A stretch of 64,000 bases of DNA, taken from the NCBI RefSeq assembly GCF_014841125.1, contig NZ_JACYTQ010000001.1:806001-870000 (forward strand), read 5' to 3'. A model generated the notes under the pieces. It did no database searches, was not told the DNA's origin, and worked only from the letters and a program-made list of their open reading frames with translations. The first letter of the stretch is position 1. Each line of letters starts with the position of its first letter. Shown here in pieces: positions 53,174-61,521 of this stretch. The position numbers were made by a program, and so were the translations under genes. The stretch comes from Echinicola arenosa (GTDB lineage: Bacteria > Bacteroidota > Bacteroidia > Cytophagales > Cyclobacteriaceae).

Positions 53174-54814
53174 TCACTCAGGCTTTATTGCACCAATAAA
53201 ATTGATCCCGTTTATTTCTTGTCCTAGAAAATCGGTCTTCATTTGCAAGCCTCTAACCAAACCAAAAGGATCTCCTTCTATTCTTTTTACTTCAATCCCT
53301 TGCTTTACCAAATTCGTGTTGGAAGGGATATAATCTGATGGTTTTTCTCCTCCTGCATTGGCAAATTGGGGATTTCCATAAATCGGAGATTGGTCGTAAA
53401 TCATGGCTTCTTTTGGCCAATTGTTCTTGTCATAGAAGAGATTGTTTTCAAAAGTCACATTTTCCAAGCTTACATTACCCTTCCCATCATCAGGGTTGTA
53501 CTGATCTCCCAATACATATTTGCTTTCCCCTTCGATACAGAAGATATTATTGGCGATCAAAATCCCACTGGAGTTATTCTCAATGGCTATTTTGGCCGTA
53601 TGGTCTTTACTTACATAGATGGTGTTATTGTAGAAATAGGAATTAATAGGCCCCTTTCTGGCTTTCTCACCCTGATAGCCGCTTAGCCAAAATATTTTCC
53701 CTTCCTGAAAAGCTCCAGCCACACCTTTGTCTCTGTGTCCATCATTGACACTGATATTAAAGCGGTAGGAACAATTAAAATTATTTCCTAAAATCTCACA
53801 AAAACCTCCAGCATTAAAAGCACTGAAGTTGTATTGCATGACCACATTGTCACAATTGAAGTCTATATGCGCCCCAGCAGAATCTGCGGGCCCATTGGCA
53901 TGCATAAACTGATTGTGCTCGATCATCACCTGTGAAGATCCCCAAGTCCAAAGTCCGCTACCTCGCCCCCACTTTCTGCTATCATCTGGACTTCCTGAGT
54001 ATTGCACAATATTGTTCAATACATGAACAAAGCGCACCCCGGACATTTGAATCCCGGGCCCTCCCGGTCGGCTCACCTCATTATTGCTGATTTTGACTTG
54101 CTGGATATTGTGATTTTTTCCGGTTAGTTTGATGCCTGTGTGCGCTACATTTTCAACCTTACAGTTACTGATCTTCACCTCCTGAATCATCAGATCTGGG
54201 TTACTATTGATGACCCTGATCCCCCAGCCATATGCTTGGGTACCATTTGCTGTTTTTATTTCATTCTCTCCGCGACTAATTCCTGGATTAGCAAAAAATA
54301 CATCATGGATAAAAACGTTATCAATTTCGATACCCTGTACTTTTTCAGCTTCTTGGTTTGTCACCAAAATCCCACAGCGCATTTTTGCATTTTGCTCAAT
54401 ACCTTCATCAAAACCATCTGCTTGGATTTCCAAACCTTTAATGCTTATCCAAGAGCAGTCCTTCAGTAATATTCCTGCATCTTGGCTTTTCGCATTGATC
54501 ACGGCCTTATCACTCTTTGACCCCTCCCAAGGGAAGGAATGAAAAACGATTGGAGATTGCTTTGTACCTTTTACACCTTTTAAGCTAATGGCGCCTTGAA
54601 ATACTTCACCAGCGGCCAATAAAACCCTGTCGCCAGCTTCTAATCTCAAGCTATTGATCTTGTCCAAACTTTGGAGTGCAGTGGATTGGCTGGAACCGGA
54701 ATTGGTATCCTTTCCCTTAGTAGGATGGACATAATAATCCTTGGCATGCCCTCCCCAGCTCATGATCATGCACAACACATGTAATACACTTATTTTAAAT
54801 AACTTTCCTGTCAT
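53174..54814 (-). CDS. Exported right-handed parallel beta-helix protein
   Basis: A 546-residue protein. The signal peptide (about 1-24) precedes YYVHPTKGKDTNSGSS, the usual opening of secreted beta-helix proteins. About ten coils follow, with repeated short strands and asparagine/glycine turns, for example VHVLNNIVQYSG, VMIEHNQFMHANG and VMQYNFSAFNAGG. Beta-helix proteins include polysaccharide lyases (PL6-like), epimerases and hydrolases; I see no diagnostic catalytic motif, so the activity is undecided. It is the third gene of an operon, 36 bases after a sulfatase. Confidence 0.85.
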   Translation of the reverse strand: MTGKLFKISVLHVLCMIMSWGGHAKDYYVHPTKGKDTNSGSSQSTALQSLDKINSLRLEAGDRVLLAAGEVFQGAISLKGVKGTKQSPIVFHSFPWEGSKSDKAVINAKSQDAGILLKDCSWISIKGLEIQADGFDEGIEQNAKMRCGILVTNQEAEKVQGIEIDNVFIHDVFFANPGISRGENEIKTANGTQAYGWGIRVINSNPDLMIQEVKISNCKVENVAHTGIKLTGKNHNIQQVKISNNEVSRPGGPGIQMSGVRFVHVLNNIVQYSGSPDDSRKWGRGSGLWTWGSSQVMIEHNQFMHANGPADSAGAHIDFNCDNVVMQYNFSAFNAGGFCEILGNNFNCSYRFNISVNDGHRDKGVAGAFQEGKIFWLSGYQGEKARKGPINSYFYNNTIYVSKDHTAKIAIENNSSGILIANNIFCIEGESKYVLGDQYNPDDGKGNVSLENVTFENNLFYDKNNWPKEAMIYDQSPIYGNPQFANAGGEKPSDYIPSNTNLVKQGIEVKRIEGDPFGLVRGLQMKTDFLGQEINGINFIGAIKPE

Positions 54815-54850
54815 TTGAATAATTTTAGAGTTAACGCCATTCCACTCGCT

Positions 54851-56389
54851 TTAGTCAATCCACCAAAGTTGCTTCCACTTCTTCTCCCCATCATTTTCCT
54901 GAGCAATTCCTGGTGTACTTCTACCCTCCAAAACATATTTTGTCAAAAGTTCCTGAAGCTCCTGTACTTTTTCTGGATGTTCCGCCTCAAGGTTCTTGGT
55001 TTCGGAAGGGTCTTCTTTCATATTATACAGCTGAACTGGTGGTAAAGAATCCATTTCTGCAACTTCTTGAGGAGTTGGGTAACTCCATCCTCCTGATCCT
55101 CCACACATAATCAATTTCCATTCTCCTTTTCGAATCGCAAAGGAGCCATTCACTGAGTGATGGACGGTTGCTTCACGAAACTCTTCTTTTAAAGTCTCAC
55201 CTTGTAGCAGAGGCAGGATATTATAGCTGTCCTCGCCCTCATTGTCCTTCAATTCATAACCAACCAAGGCTGCACAGGTGGCCAATAAATCAGTGGTACA
55301 GATGGTCTGTTCGCTGACACTTCCAGCTTTGACCGTCTTAGGCCACTTGACTATAAACGGCACACGGTGGCCTCCTTCGTAGATATCTGCCTTATGACCG
55401 CGGTAAATCCCGCTTGGATGATGCCCTGCTTCTATCAGTTCATCAATTTTAGAAGCTGGGGCACAGCCATTATCCGTCACAAATATGATCATGGTATCAT
55501 CTTCTATTCCCGATTCATTTACCGCGGAAATCAACTGTCCCATATAATCATCAATCATCATCACAAAGTCACCATAAGGATTCAACCCACTTTTGCCTTG
55601 CCATTTTTCCGATGGAAGAATTGGAGAGTGTGGGGAAGGGAGTGCCAAATAAAGAAAAAAGGGCTGATCTGTCTTTGCTCTTTCCTTCACATAGGCAATC
55701 GATCTTCTAAAGAAATTTGGCGTTACATCTTCATGCTCAAAATCAGGAGCTGTCATACCCTTTCTCCACCAACCATATTTGTCTTTGCTTTCTGTCGAGT
55801 CGGTGGGAATTGCTGTCACCTTTCCATTTTCCACATACACATAAGGTGGAATATCCAATGAAGCCACATGTCCATAAGCATAGTCAAAACCATTGTCATT
55901 TGGGTTATGGGTTACTTCTTTGGTAAAGTCTATATTTCCTTCCTCATCATGCCCCCAGTTCCAACCCAAATGCCACTTCCCTAAATAAGCAGTATGGTAG
56001 CCATGGTCCTTCAGCAGAGAGGGTACTGTAGTTCTTGAAGTGTCTATCAATCCTTTGTCATCACTCCACAAGACTCCTTCTTTTAATCTAGAGCGCCAGT
56101 TATAACGTCCAGTTAAAATGCTGTACCGTGTGGGCGTACAAACAGCAGATGATGTATGGGCATCTGTAAAACGCATCCCATCTGCAGCCATTTGATCAAG
56201 GTTTGGCGTGGCTATTTTCCCTTCGGGGTAAAATGCTTGGATATCACCAATGCCCATGTCATCGGCCAACACATATATGATATTCGGGCGTCTGGGTTCT
56301 TCTTGCTGCCTTTTTTCAGCACATGAAAATTGAAGTAAACAAGAGCTAATTAAAGCTGCTTTTAAAAGATCTAGGGATATAAATTTCAT
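54851..56389 (-). CDS. Formylglycine-dependent sulfatase lipoprotein (tandem copy 1)
   Basis: A 512-residue S1-type sulfatase. Lipobox QFSC suggests membrane anchoring. Metal site LADDMGIGD near the N-terminus; the formylglycine signature CTPTRYSILTGRY holds the Cys to be converted by a maturation enzyme not encoded in this window; GKWHLGW and FVTDNGC supply further active-site residues. It removes ester sulfate from glycan, probably before or after lyase cleavage. It is 6 bases downstream of a very similar sulfatase, with shared stretches such as PPYVYVENGKVTA and KDKYGWWRKGMT, so the pair arose by tandem duplication. Confidence 0.95.
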   Translation of the reverse strand: MKFISLDLLKAALISSCLLQFSCAEKRQQEEPRRPNIIYVLADDMGIGDIQAFYPEGKIATPNLDQMAADGMRFTDAHTSSAVCTPTRYSILTGRYNWRSRLKEGVLWSDDKGLIDTSRTTVPSLLKDHGYHTAYLGKWHLGWNWGHDEEGNIDFTKEVTHNPNDNGFDYAYGHVASLDIPPYVYVENGKVTAIPTDSTESKDKYGWWRKGMTAPDFEHEDVTPNFFRRSIAYVKERAKTDQPFFLYLALPSPHSPILPSEKWQGKSGLNPYGDFVMMIDDYMGQLISAVNESGIEDDTMIIFVTDNGCAPASKIDELIEAGHHPSGIYRGHKADIYEGGHRVPFIVKWPKTVKAGSVSEQTICTTDLLATCAALVGYELKDNEGEDSYNILPLLQGETLKEEFREATVHHSVNGSFAIRKGEWKLIMCGGSGGWSYPTPQEVAEMDSLPPVQLYNMKEDPSETKNLEAEHPEKVQELQELLTKYVLEGRSTPGIAQENDGEKKWKQLWWID

Positions 56390-56395
56390 AGGTAA

Positions 56396-57943
56396 TTATT
56401 CAGATTCTTGCATCCACCACAGTTGTTCCCAAACTTCCTCCCCATCATTGGATTGAGGTTGGCCAGGCGTACTTCTTCCAGACTCAATGTATTTTGTCAA
56501 AAGCGCTCGAAGTTCACCAACCTTTTCCGGAAACTCTGCCTGAAGGTTCTTTTCTTCTTTCGGGTCATCTTTCAGATTGAACAGCTGCACTTTCGGTAAG
56601 CTGTCCTGCTGGGCCACTTGAGCCGGTGTCGGAAAACTCCAACCACCGGAACCTGCCGTCATGGCCAGCTTCCATTCTCCTTTCCTAATGGCAAAGCTTC
56701 CGTTAATGGAATGATGGACTGTTGCCTCTCGGAAATCCCCTTCCAAGGTTTCACCATGAAACAATGGCAGCATGCTGTAACTGTCTTCTCCTTCATTGTC
56801 TTTTAGCTTATACCCTATCAGGTCAGCACACGTGGCCATCAAGTCTGTCGTACAAATGGTTTGATCACTAACAGAGGAAGCTTTGATTGTTTTGGGCCAC
56901 TTTACGATGAAAGGAACGCGATGTCCCCCTTCAAAAATGTCCGCTTTATGTCCTCTGTAAATGCCATTTGGATAATGTCCTTTTGCTGTTAACTCTTCAA
57001 TTCTTGCAGCGGGAGAACAGCCATTGTCACTGGTAAAAACAATCATGGTATTTTCTTCAATGCCCGCTTCTTTTACTGCAGCCATTAATTGTCCCATATA
57101 ATCATCGATCATCATGACAAAATCCCCATAAGGGTTTAAGCCACTTTTGCCTTGGTACTCCTGTGAAGGTAAAATAGGGGTATGCGGAGAAGGCAATGGC
57201 AAGTAAAGGAAAAATGGCTTTCCAGCATGTGCTCTTTCTTTGACATATTGGATGCCTCTCCTGAAAAAATTAGGCGTAACATCCTCATGCTTAAAATCAG
57301 GCCCTGTCATTCCTTTTCTCCACCAACCATACTTATCCTTACTTTGGGTAGAATCTGTCGGAACTGCTGTCACTTTTCCATTTTCCACATAAACATACGG
57401 TGGGATATCCAAAGATGCCACATGACCGTAAGCATAGTCAAAGCCATTGTCGTTTGGGGTATGGGTCACCGGCAAGCTGAAGTCCACTTTTCCAGCAGTG
57501 TCTTTCCCCCAGTTCCAGCTAAGGTGCCACTTGCCTATAAATGCAGTATGATAACCATGCGCACTGAGCATGGAAGCCACCGTTGCTCTGGTTGTATCAA
57601 TCAAAGGTTTACTATACCCACCCAACACTCCTTTTTTCAAGGTTGATCGCCAATTGTATCTACCTGTCAAAATACCGTACCGAGTGGGGGTACACACAGC
57701 AGAAGAAGTATGTGCATCTGTAAAACGCATTCCTTCCTTTGCCAATTGGTCAAGATGAGGAGTTGGGATCTTACTATCAGGGTTATTGGCTCCCAAATCT
57801 CCAAAGCCCATATCATCTGCCAAAATATAAATGATGTTCGGAGGAGTAACCTCTACTTTCTCACTTTCTGTCGATTGATTTTTACAGCTTGTAGCAATAA
57901 AAACCAAGACTATCATAAAAAACCTACACTTTAATATATCCAT
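56396..57943 (-). CDS. Formylglycine-dependent sulfatase lipoprotein (tandem copy 2)
   Basis: A 515-residue paralogue of the preceding entry and the first gene of this operon (sulfatase, sulfatase, beta-helix). Lipobox IATSC; metal site LADDMGFGD; formylglycine signature CTPTRYGILTGRYNWRS; GKWHLSW and FTSDNGC. The region before the signature is less conserved than the rest. The two enzymes may differ in the sulfate position they attack; sequence alone cannot tell. Sulfatase subfamily not assigned. Confidence 0.95.
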   Translation of the reverse strand: MDILKCRFFMIVLVFIATSCKNQSTESEKVEVTPPNIIYILADDMGFGDLGANNPDSKIPTPHLDQLAKEGMRFTDAHTSSAVCTPTRYGILTGRYNWRSTLKKGVLGGYSKPLIDTTRATVASMLSAHGYHTAFIGKWHLSWNWGKDTAGKVDFSLPVTHTPNDNGFDYAYGHVASLDIPPYVYVENGKVTAVPTDSTQSKDKYGWWRKGMTGPDFKHEDVTPNFFRRGIQYVKERAHAGKPFFLYLPLPSPHTPILPSQEYQGKSGLNPYGDFVMMIDDYMGQLMAAVKEAGIEENTMIVFTSDNGCSPAARIEELTAKGHYPNGIYRGHKADIFEGGHRVPFIVKWPKTIKASSVSDQTICTTDLMATCADLIGYKLKDNEGEDSYSMLPLFHGETLEGDFREATVHHSINGSFAIRKGEWKLAMTAGSGGWSFPTPAQVAQQDSLPKVQLFNLKDDPKEEKNLQAEFPEKVGELRALLTKYIESGRSTPGQPQSNDGEEVWEQLWWMQESE

Positions 57944-58049
57944 TTTTTTAGGTTGATTATTTTAAGAAGTTAGCGCAATTTACCTAAAACCTCTACCTTT
58001 TGTTCCATCAATAATTACTTGATTGCATACTTTTTTATCATCTACCAAC

Positions 58050-58078
58050 AAAAAGACCTGGAAAAACCAGGTCTTTTT
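58050..58078 (-). terminator. Terminator after the third sulfatase
   Basis: Perfect 12-bp stem AAAAAGACCTGG/CCAGGTCTTTTT with a five-base loop, 3 bases after the sulfatase stop. Confidence 0.85.
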
Positions 58079-58081
58079 ATA

Positions 58082-59623
58082 TCATTTATTAATTATCTCA
58101 TTTAGCTCCTTTTTCATTTCCTCCATTACCTCAGGAAACTCTTCAGAAACCTCATTGTTTTCAGCTGGATCAATTTTTACATCAAACAGCTGATCCTCTT
58201 TGGAGAATCCAGTTTCAATGATTGGTCCCCAAGGCACCATGTCTGGGCCATTGTTGGCTGGGATATATTTGTACCCATCTCTTCTCACATAAGCCAGGTT
58301 GCTGAACAAGGCTTCCTGTACTAGGCCATATCTGCCTTCTTTATCCTTTCCAACCAAACTTTCCCATGCATTTTCTGTGTCTGCTGCCTGACTGGTATCG
58401 TATACCACATCCAAATAGGCTGCCATAGACCCTAATAAATCTACTTGACTGAATAAAGCATTTGAAATAGTTCCTGGCTGAATTTCTGCAGGCCATTTCA
58501 CAATAAAAGGAACACGAGTTCCTGCCTCAAATGCACTATACTTACCACCCCGCAGCTCACCACCTGGCTGATGGTCCCCCACCAGCTCTCTGGCCTGATC
58601 TACATAACCATCGTCCAATACAGGACCATTATCACTAGAGAAAATAATCATGGTGTTTTTATCCATCCCTTCTGCTTTCAATAATTTCACCAATTCTCCG
58701 ATTGTCCAATCCAACTGAACAATTACATCGCCTCGCGGACCAAACTCAGTCGCTCCTTGAAAGCGTTCATTGGCAATTCGTGGCACATGAATATCATGAG
58801 TGGCAAAATACATAAAAAACGGCTTATCAGAATCCTGCTTGATAAAAGCACTGGCCTTATCCACAAAAGTTTGTGCAAAATCCTCATCTCTCCATAGCGC
58901 AGATTCTCCTCCCGACATATAACCAATACGGCTCACTCCATTGACAATGGTATGGTTATGGCCATGAGACCACATCATCTTCAGCAATTCAGGATGATCT
59001 TTTCCTGTAGGCCTGTCTCCCACTTTCTTGCGGTAACTCACTTCAATAGGATCCTTAGGATCGAGATTAACCACATGGTGATCTTCGACAAATACCGTAG
59101 GCACCCGATCTCCAGTCGCCGGAATGATAAAGGAATAGTCAAATCCAATCTCCAGAGGACCAGGGCTCAACGTTCCATTCCAGTCAGGACCATCTTCTCC
59201 TCCTAGCCCCAAATGCCATTTTCCAATAGCCGCTGTTCTATATCCACCTTTTTGCATCACCAAAGGCAATGTCTCTACACCCGGTTTAATTAAAGCTGAA
59301 GCATCTCCAGGTGCTACGCCACGCCCCTTTGCTCTCCAGGCATACTCCCCGGTAAGCAAGGAATACCTGGACGGAGTACAAGTAGCTGCCGACGCATAGG
59401 CATTCGTAAACAGCAAGCCCTGTTCTGCTAATTTATCAATATTGGGAGTAGGTATTTTTCCTCCATAAGTAGCGATATCCCCATACCCTACATCATCGGT
59501 ATAAATCAAAAGTACATTGGGTTTTCCTTTTTGAGCCTTTCCTGTTTTTTTGGCTACTTGTTTTTGGCTACAAGAAAAACCCAAAAAAAGGATAAGTAGC
59601 CCTATTACATACATTCTTTTCAT
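58082..59623 (-). CDS. Formylglycine-dependent sulfatase lipoprotein, third type
   Basis: A 513-residue sulfatase with lipobox LGFSC, then a Lys-rich linker. Metal site IYTDDVGYGD; signature CTPSRYSLLTGEYAWRA; GKWHLGLGG; FSSDNGPV. It is clearly a different subfamily from the tandem pair: the segment after the signature (KGRGVAPGDASALIKPG) and the C-terminus do not align closely. It lies between two terminator hairpins, so it is probably its own transcription unit or a read-through product of the SusCD operon upstream. Confidence 0.95.
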   Translation of the reverse strand: MKRMYVIGLLILFLGFSCSQKQVAKKTGKAQKGKPNVLLIYTDDVGYGDIATYGGKIPTPNIDKLAEQGLLFTNAYASAATCTPSRYSLLTGEYAWRAKGRGVAPGDASALIKPGVETLPLVMQKGGYRTAAIGKWHLGLGGEDGPDWNGTLSPGPLEIGFDYSFIIPATGDRVPTVFVEDHHVVNLDPKDPIEVSYRKKVGDRPTGKDHPELLKMMWSHGHNHTIVNGVSRIGYMSGGESALWRDEDFAQTFVDKASAFIKQDSDKPFFMYFATHDIHVPRIANERFQGATEFGPRGDVIVQLDWTIGELVKLLKAEGMDKNTMIIFSSDNGPVLDDGYVDQARELVGDHQPGGELRGGKYSAFEAGTRVPFIVKWPAEIQPGTISNALFSQVDLLGSMAAYLDVVYDTSQAADTENAWESLVGKDKEGRYGLVQEALFSNLAYVRRDGYKYIPANNGPDMVPWGPIIETGFSKEDQLFDVKIDPAENNEVSEEFPEVMEEMKKELNEIINK

Positions 59624-59696
59624 CTCTTCGAATTACAATGTTTAAATTGCTAAAATAGTGCAGGCGTACTATTTTGTTATTACCGCAGATAAAAAA

Positions 59697-59716
59697 GGCC
59701 AGTAAAATTACTGGCC
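59697..59716 (-). terminator. Terminator/attenuator after SusD
   Basis: GGCCAGTAA pairs with TTACTGGCC around an AA centre, followed on the minus strand by a T run. It lies 26 bases after the SusD stop, the same position as hairpins after SusCD elsewhere in the window. Confidence 0.75.
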
Positions 59717-59741
59717 CTTTCATCTCAAAAATCATTTATAT

Positions 59742-61505
59742 TTATTCGTAGCCTGGATTCTGAACCCAATTTGGATTATCAGCTATGATCCCTTGATCGA
59801 TGGGAAAGTAGAATCTCTCTGGACCAAACTCCCTAGTTACTGGTTCTGCATTTTTTAATGTGATGATATATCTGTCTTCGTCAAGATCATACTTAAACAC
59901 CAAACCTTTCATCCTAACATTATCCAAATAGTCAGGAGCTGTTCTCCATCTCACTAGATCCCAATATCTATGTGTTTCAAAGCACAATTCAACCTGTCTT
60001 TCTTTTCTCAAGTTTTCCTCAGAAATCTGATCATAAAGAGGCATTCCTGCTCTTTCTCTAATCATGTTAACTGCGTCAAGGGACTCATTCATTTGATTAA
60101 GGTAGTAAGCAGCTTCTGCCAAATTCAAATAGATCTCTCCTAATCTGAAAATCGCAAAATCCTGTCCTGAATCACCGCTAATAGGCAGGTCGAGGTTCTC
60201 GTTTACATTTTTTCTTCTGAGTAAAGCTGTATTTCTTACGTTTCTGGCATGTGCAGAAGCAGGCCAAACCTCGCCATTTCTGTCAAGATTACCTGAACTA
60301 ACTTCTACCTTTTGGCCTTGGCCGTTGGTATAAAGGGTGCTACTATGGAAATAAATCAAACCTCCTTTAAAGGTTGTTTCCGGATAGAATACAGATGCCC
60401 TAAAACGAGGATCTCTGTTTCCAAAGAATTCATCTATATCCCACTTGTTATTGGCGTTAAATTCATCTCTACTAATTGACGTTCCTAAGGTTCCGTCTTG
60501 GAAATCAAACAACTCAACCATATCATACAATACTGGGAAATTGCAGCCCCAACCCGCTCTAAATTCTGCAGGAAAAGCAAGGTTATCGAAACTTGTCCCC
60601 TTGATAATTGGCTCAAACACCTGAGCAAAAATCACCTCACTATTATTATCATCTATAAACAAGTTGATATAATTCTCTACCTTATCACTGTACTCATTAT
60701 AGAGGACAAAATTTCCAGATTCAATGATTTCCTTAGAAGCGTCATAACTCTTTTGGTAATAGCTCTGAGCTAAGGAATTAGGAATTCCAACAACTCCTTC
60801 AATTTGAACCTGTCCAAAATTGGCTATACTTGCTGCATATAATGCTGCTCGGCTTTGAAGAGACAATGCTGCCCATTTGTCAGCACGACCTTGCCCCCCA
60901 ATAGGCTCAGCACTCAAATATGGAATTGCTGAATCCAGTTCAGAAATAATGAAATCATACACTTCTTGCTCCGTATTTCTGCTAGGATAAAGTTCCTCCT
61001 CAGGGTCATTCACATCTTGAACTTTGGTAATCAAAGGTACTCCACCATAACGTTTTACCATTTCAAAATACATATAAGCTCTTAGATACTTAGCTTCAGC
61101 TGCTTTGGCATTGATATAATCCTGGTTAAATGAAGTGCTTTCTACAATATTTTCAATCATGTAATTTACATCTCTAATATTGTTCCATGGATAATATCCA
61201 ACTGGTCCATCACCAGCTGCTGCTGAATATGTCCTTTGGTAGGTGGTATTAGGGTCTTGCCAATCAGCAAAACAAATATGTTCGCCGCCAATCGCAGGTA
61301 TCATACCTATATTTAATCCAGCTTGTCCTCCCCAATTAAAGAATCTTATATCCTGATAAACATTAGCCAAATAGGCTTCAGTCAAAGGTTCTGATTCAAA
61401 CACATTATCCTCCGAAATAAAATCCGGAACCTTAGTCAACTCATCTTCACATGAAAATAGCATGAAGATACAAAGTGGTAATAATATATTTCTTATGTTT
61501 TTCAT
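59742..61505 (-). CDS. SusD/RagB-family glycan-binding lipoprotein
   Basis: A 587-residue lipoprotein (lipobox LFSC). The N-terminus EDELTKVPDFISEDNVFESE and AKAAEAKYLRAYMYFEMVKRYGG are typical of RagB/SusD helices; RKERQVELCFETHRYWDLVRW and the ending YFPIDQGIIADNPNW are the C-terminal family signatures. It is paired with the SusC gene 16 bases upstream and captures oligosaccharides at the cell surface. Confidence 0.95.
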   Translation of the reverse strand: MKNIRNILLPLCIFMLFSCEDELTKVPDFISEDNVFESEPLTEAYLANVYQDIRFFNWGGQAGLNIGMIPAIGGEHICFADWQDPNTTYQRTYSAAAGDGPVGYYPWNNIRDVNYMIENIVESTSFNQDYINAKAAEAKYLRAYMYFEMVKRYGGVPLITKVQDVNDPEEELYPSRNTEQEVYDFIISELDSAIPYLSAEPIGGQGRADKWAALSLQSRAALYAASIANFGQVQIEGVVGIPNSLAQSYYQKSYDASKEIIESGNFVLYNEYSDKVENYINLFIDDNNSEVIFAQVFEPIIKGTSFDNLAFPAEFRAGWGCNFPVLYDMVELFDFQDGTLGTSISRDEFNANNKWDIDEFFGNRDPRFRASVFYPETTFKGGLIYFHSSTLYTNGQGQKVEVSSGNLDRNGEVWPASAHARNVRNTALLRRKNVNENLDLPISGDSGQDFAIFRLGEIYLNLAEAAYYLNQMNESLDAVNMIRERAGMPLYDQISEENLRKERQVELCFETHRYWDLVRWRTAPDYLDNVRMKGLVFKYDLDEDRYIITLKNAEPVTREFGPERFYFPIDQGIIADNPNWVQNPGYE

Positions 61506-61521
61506 TGCTGTCTACTTTAAA

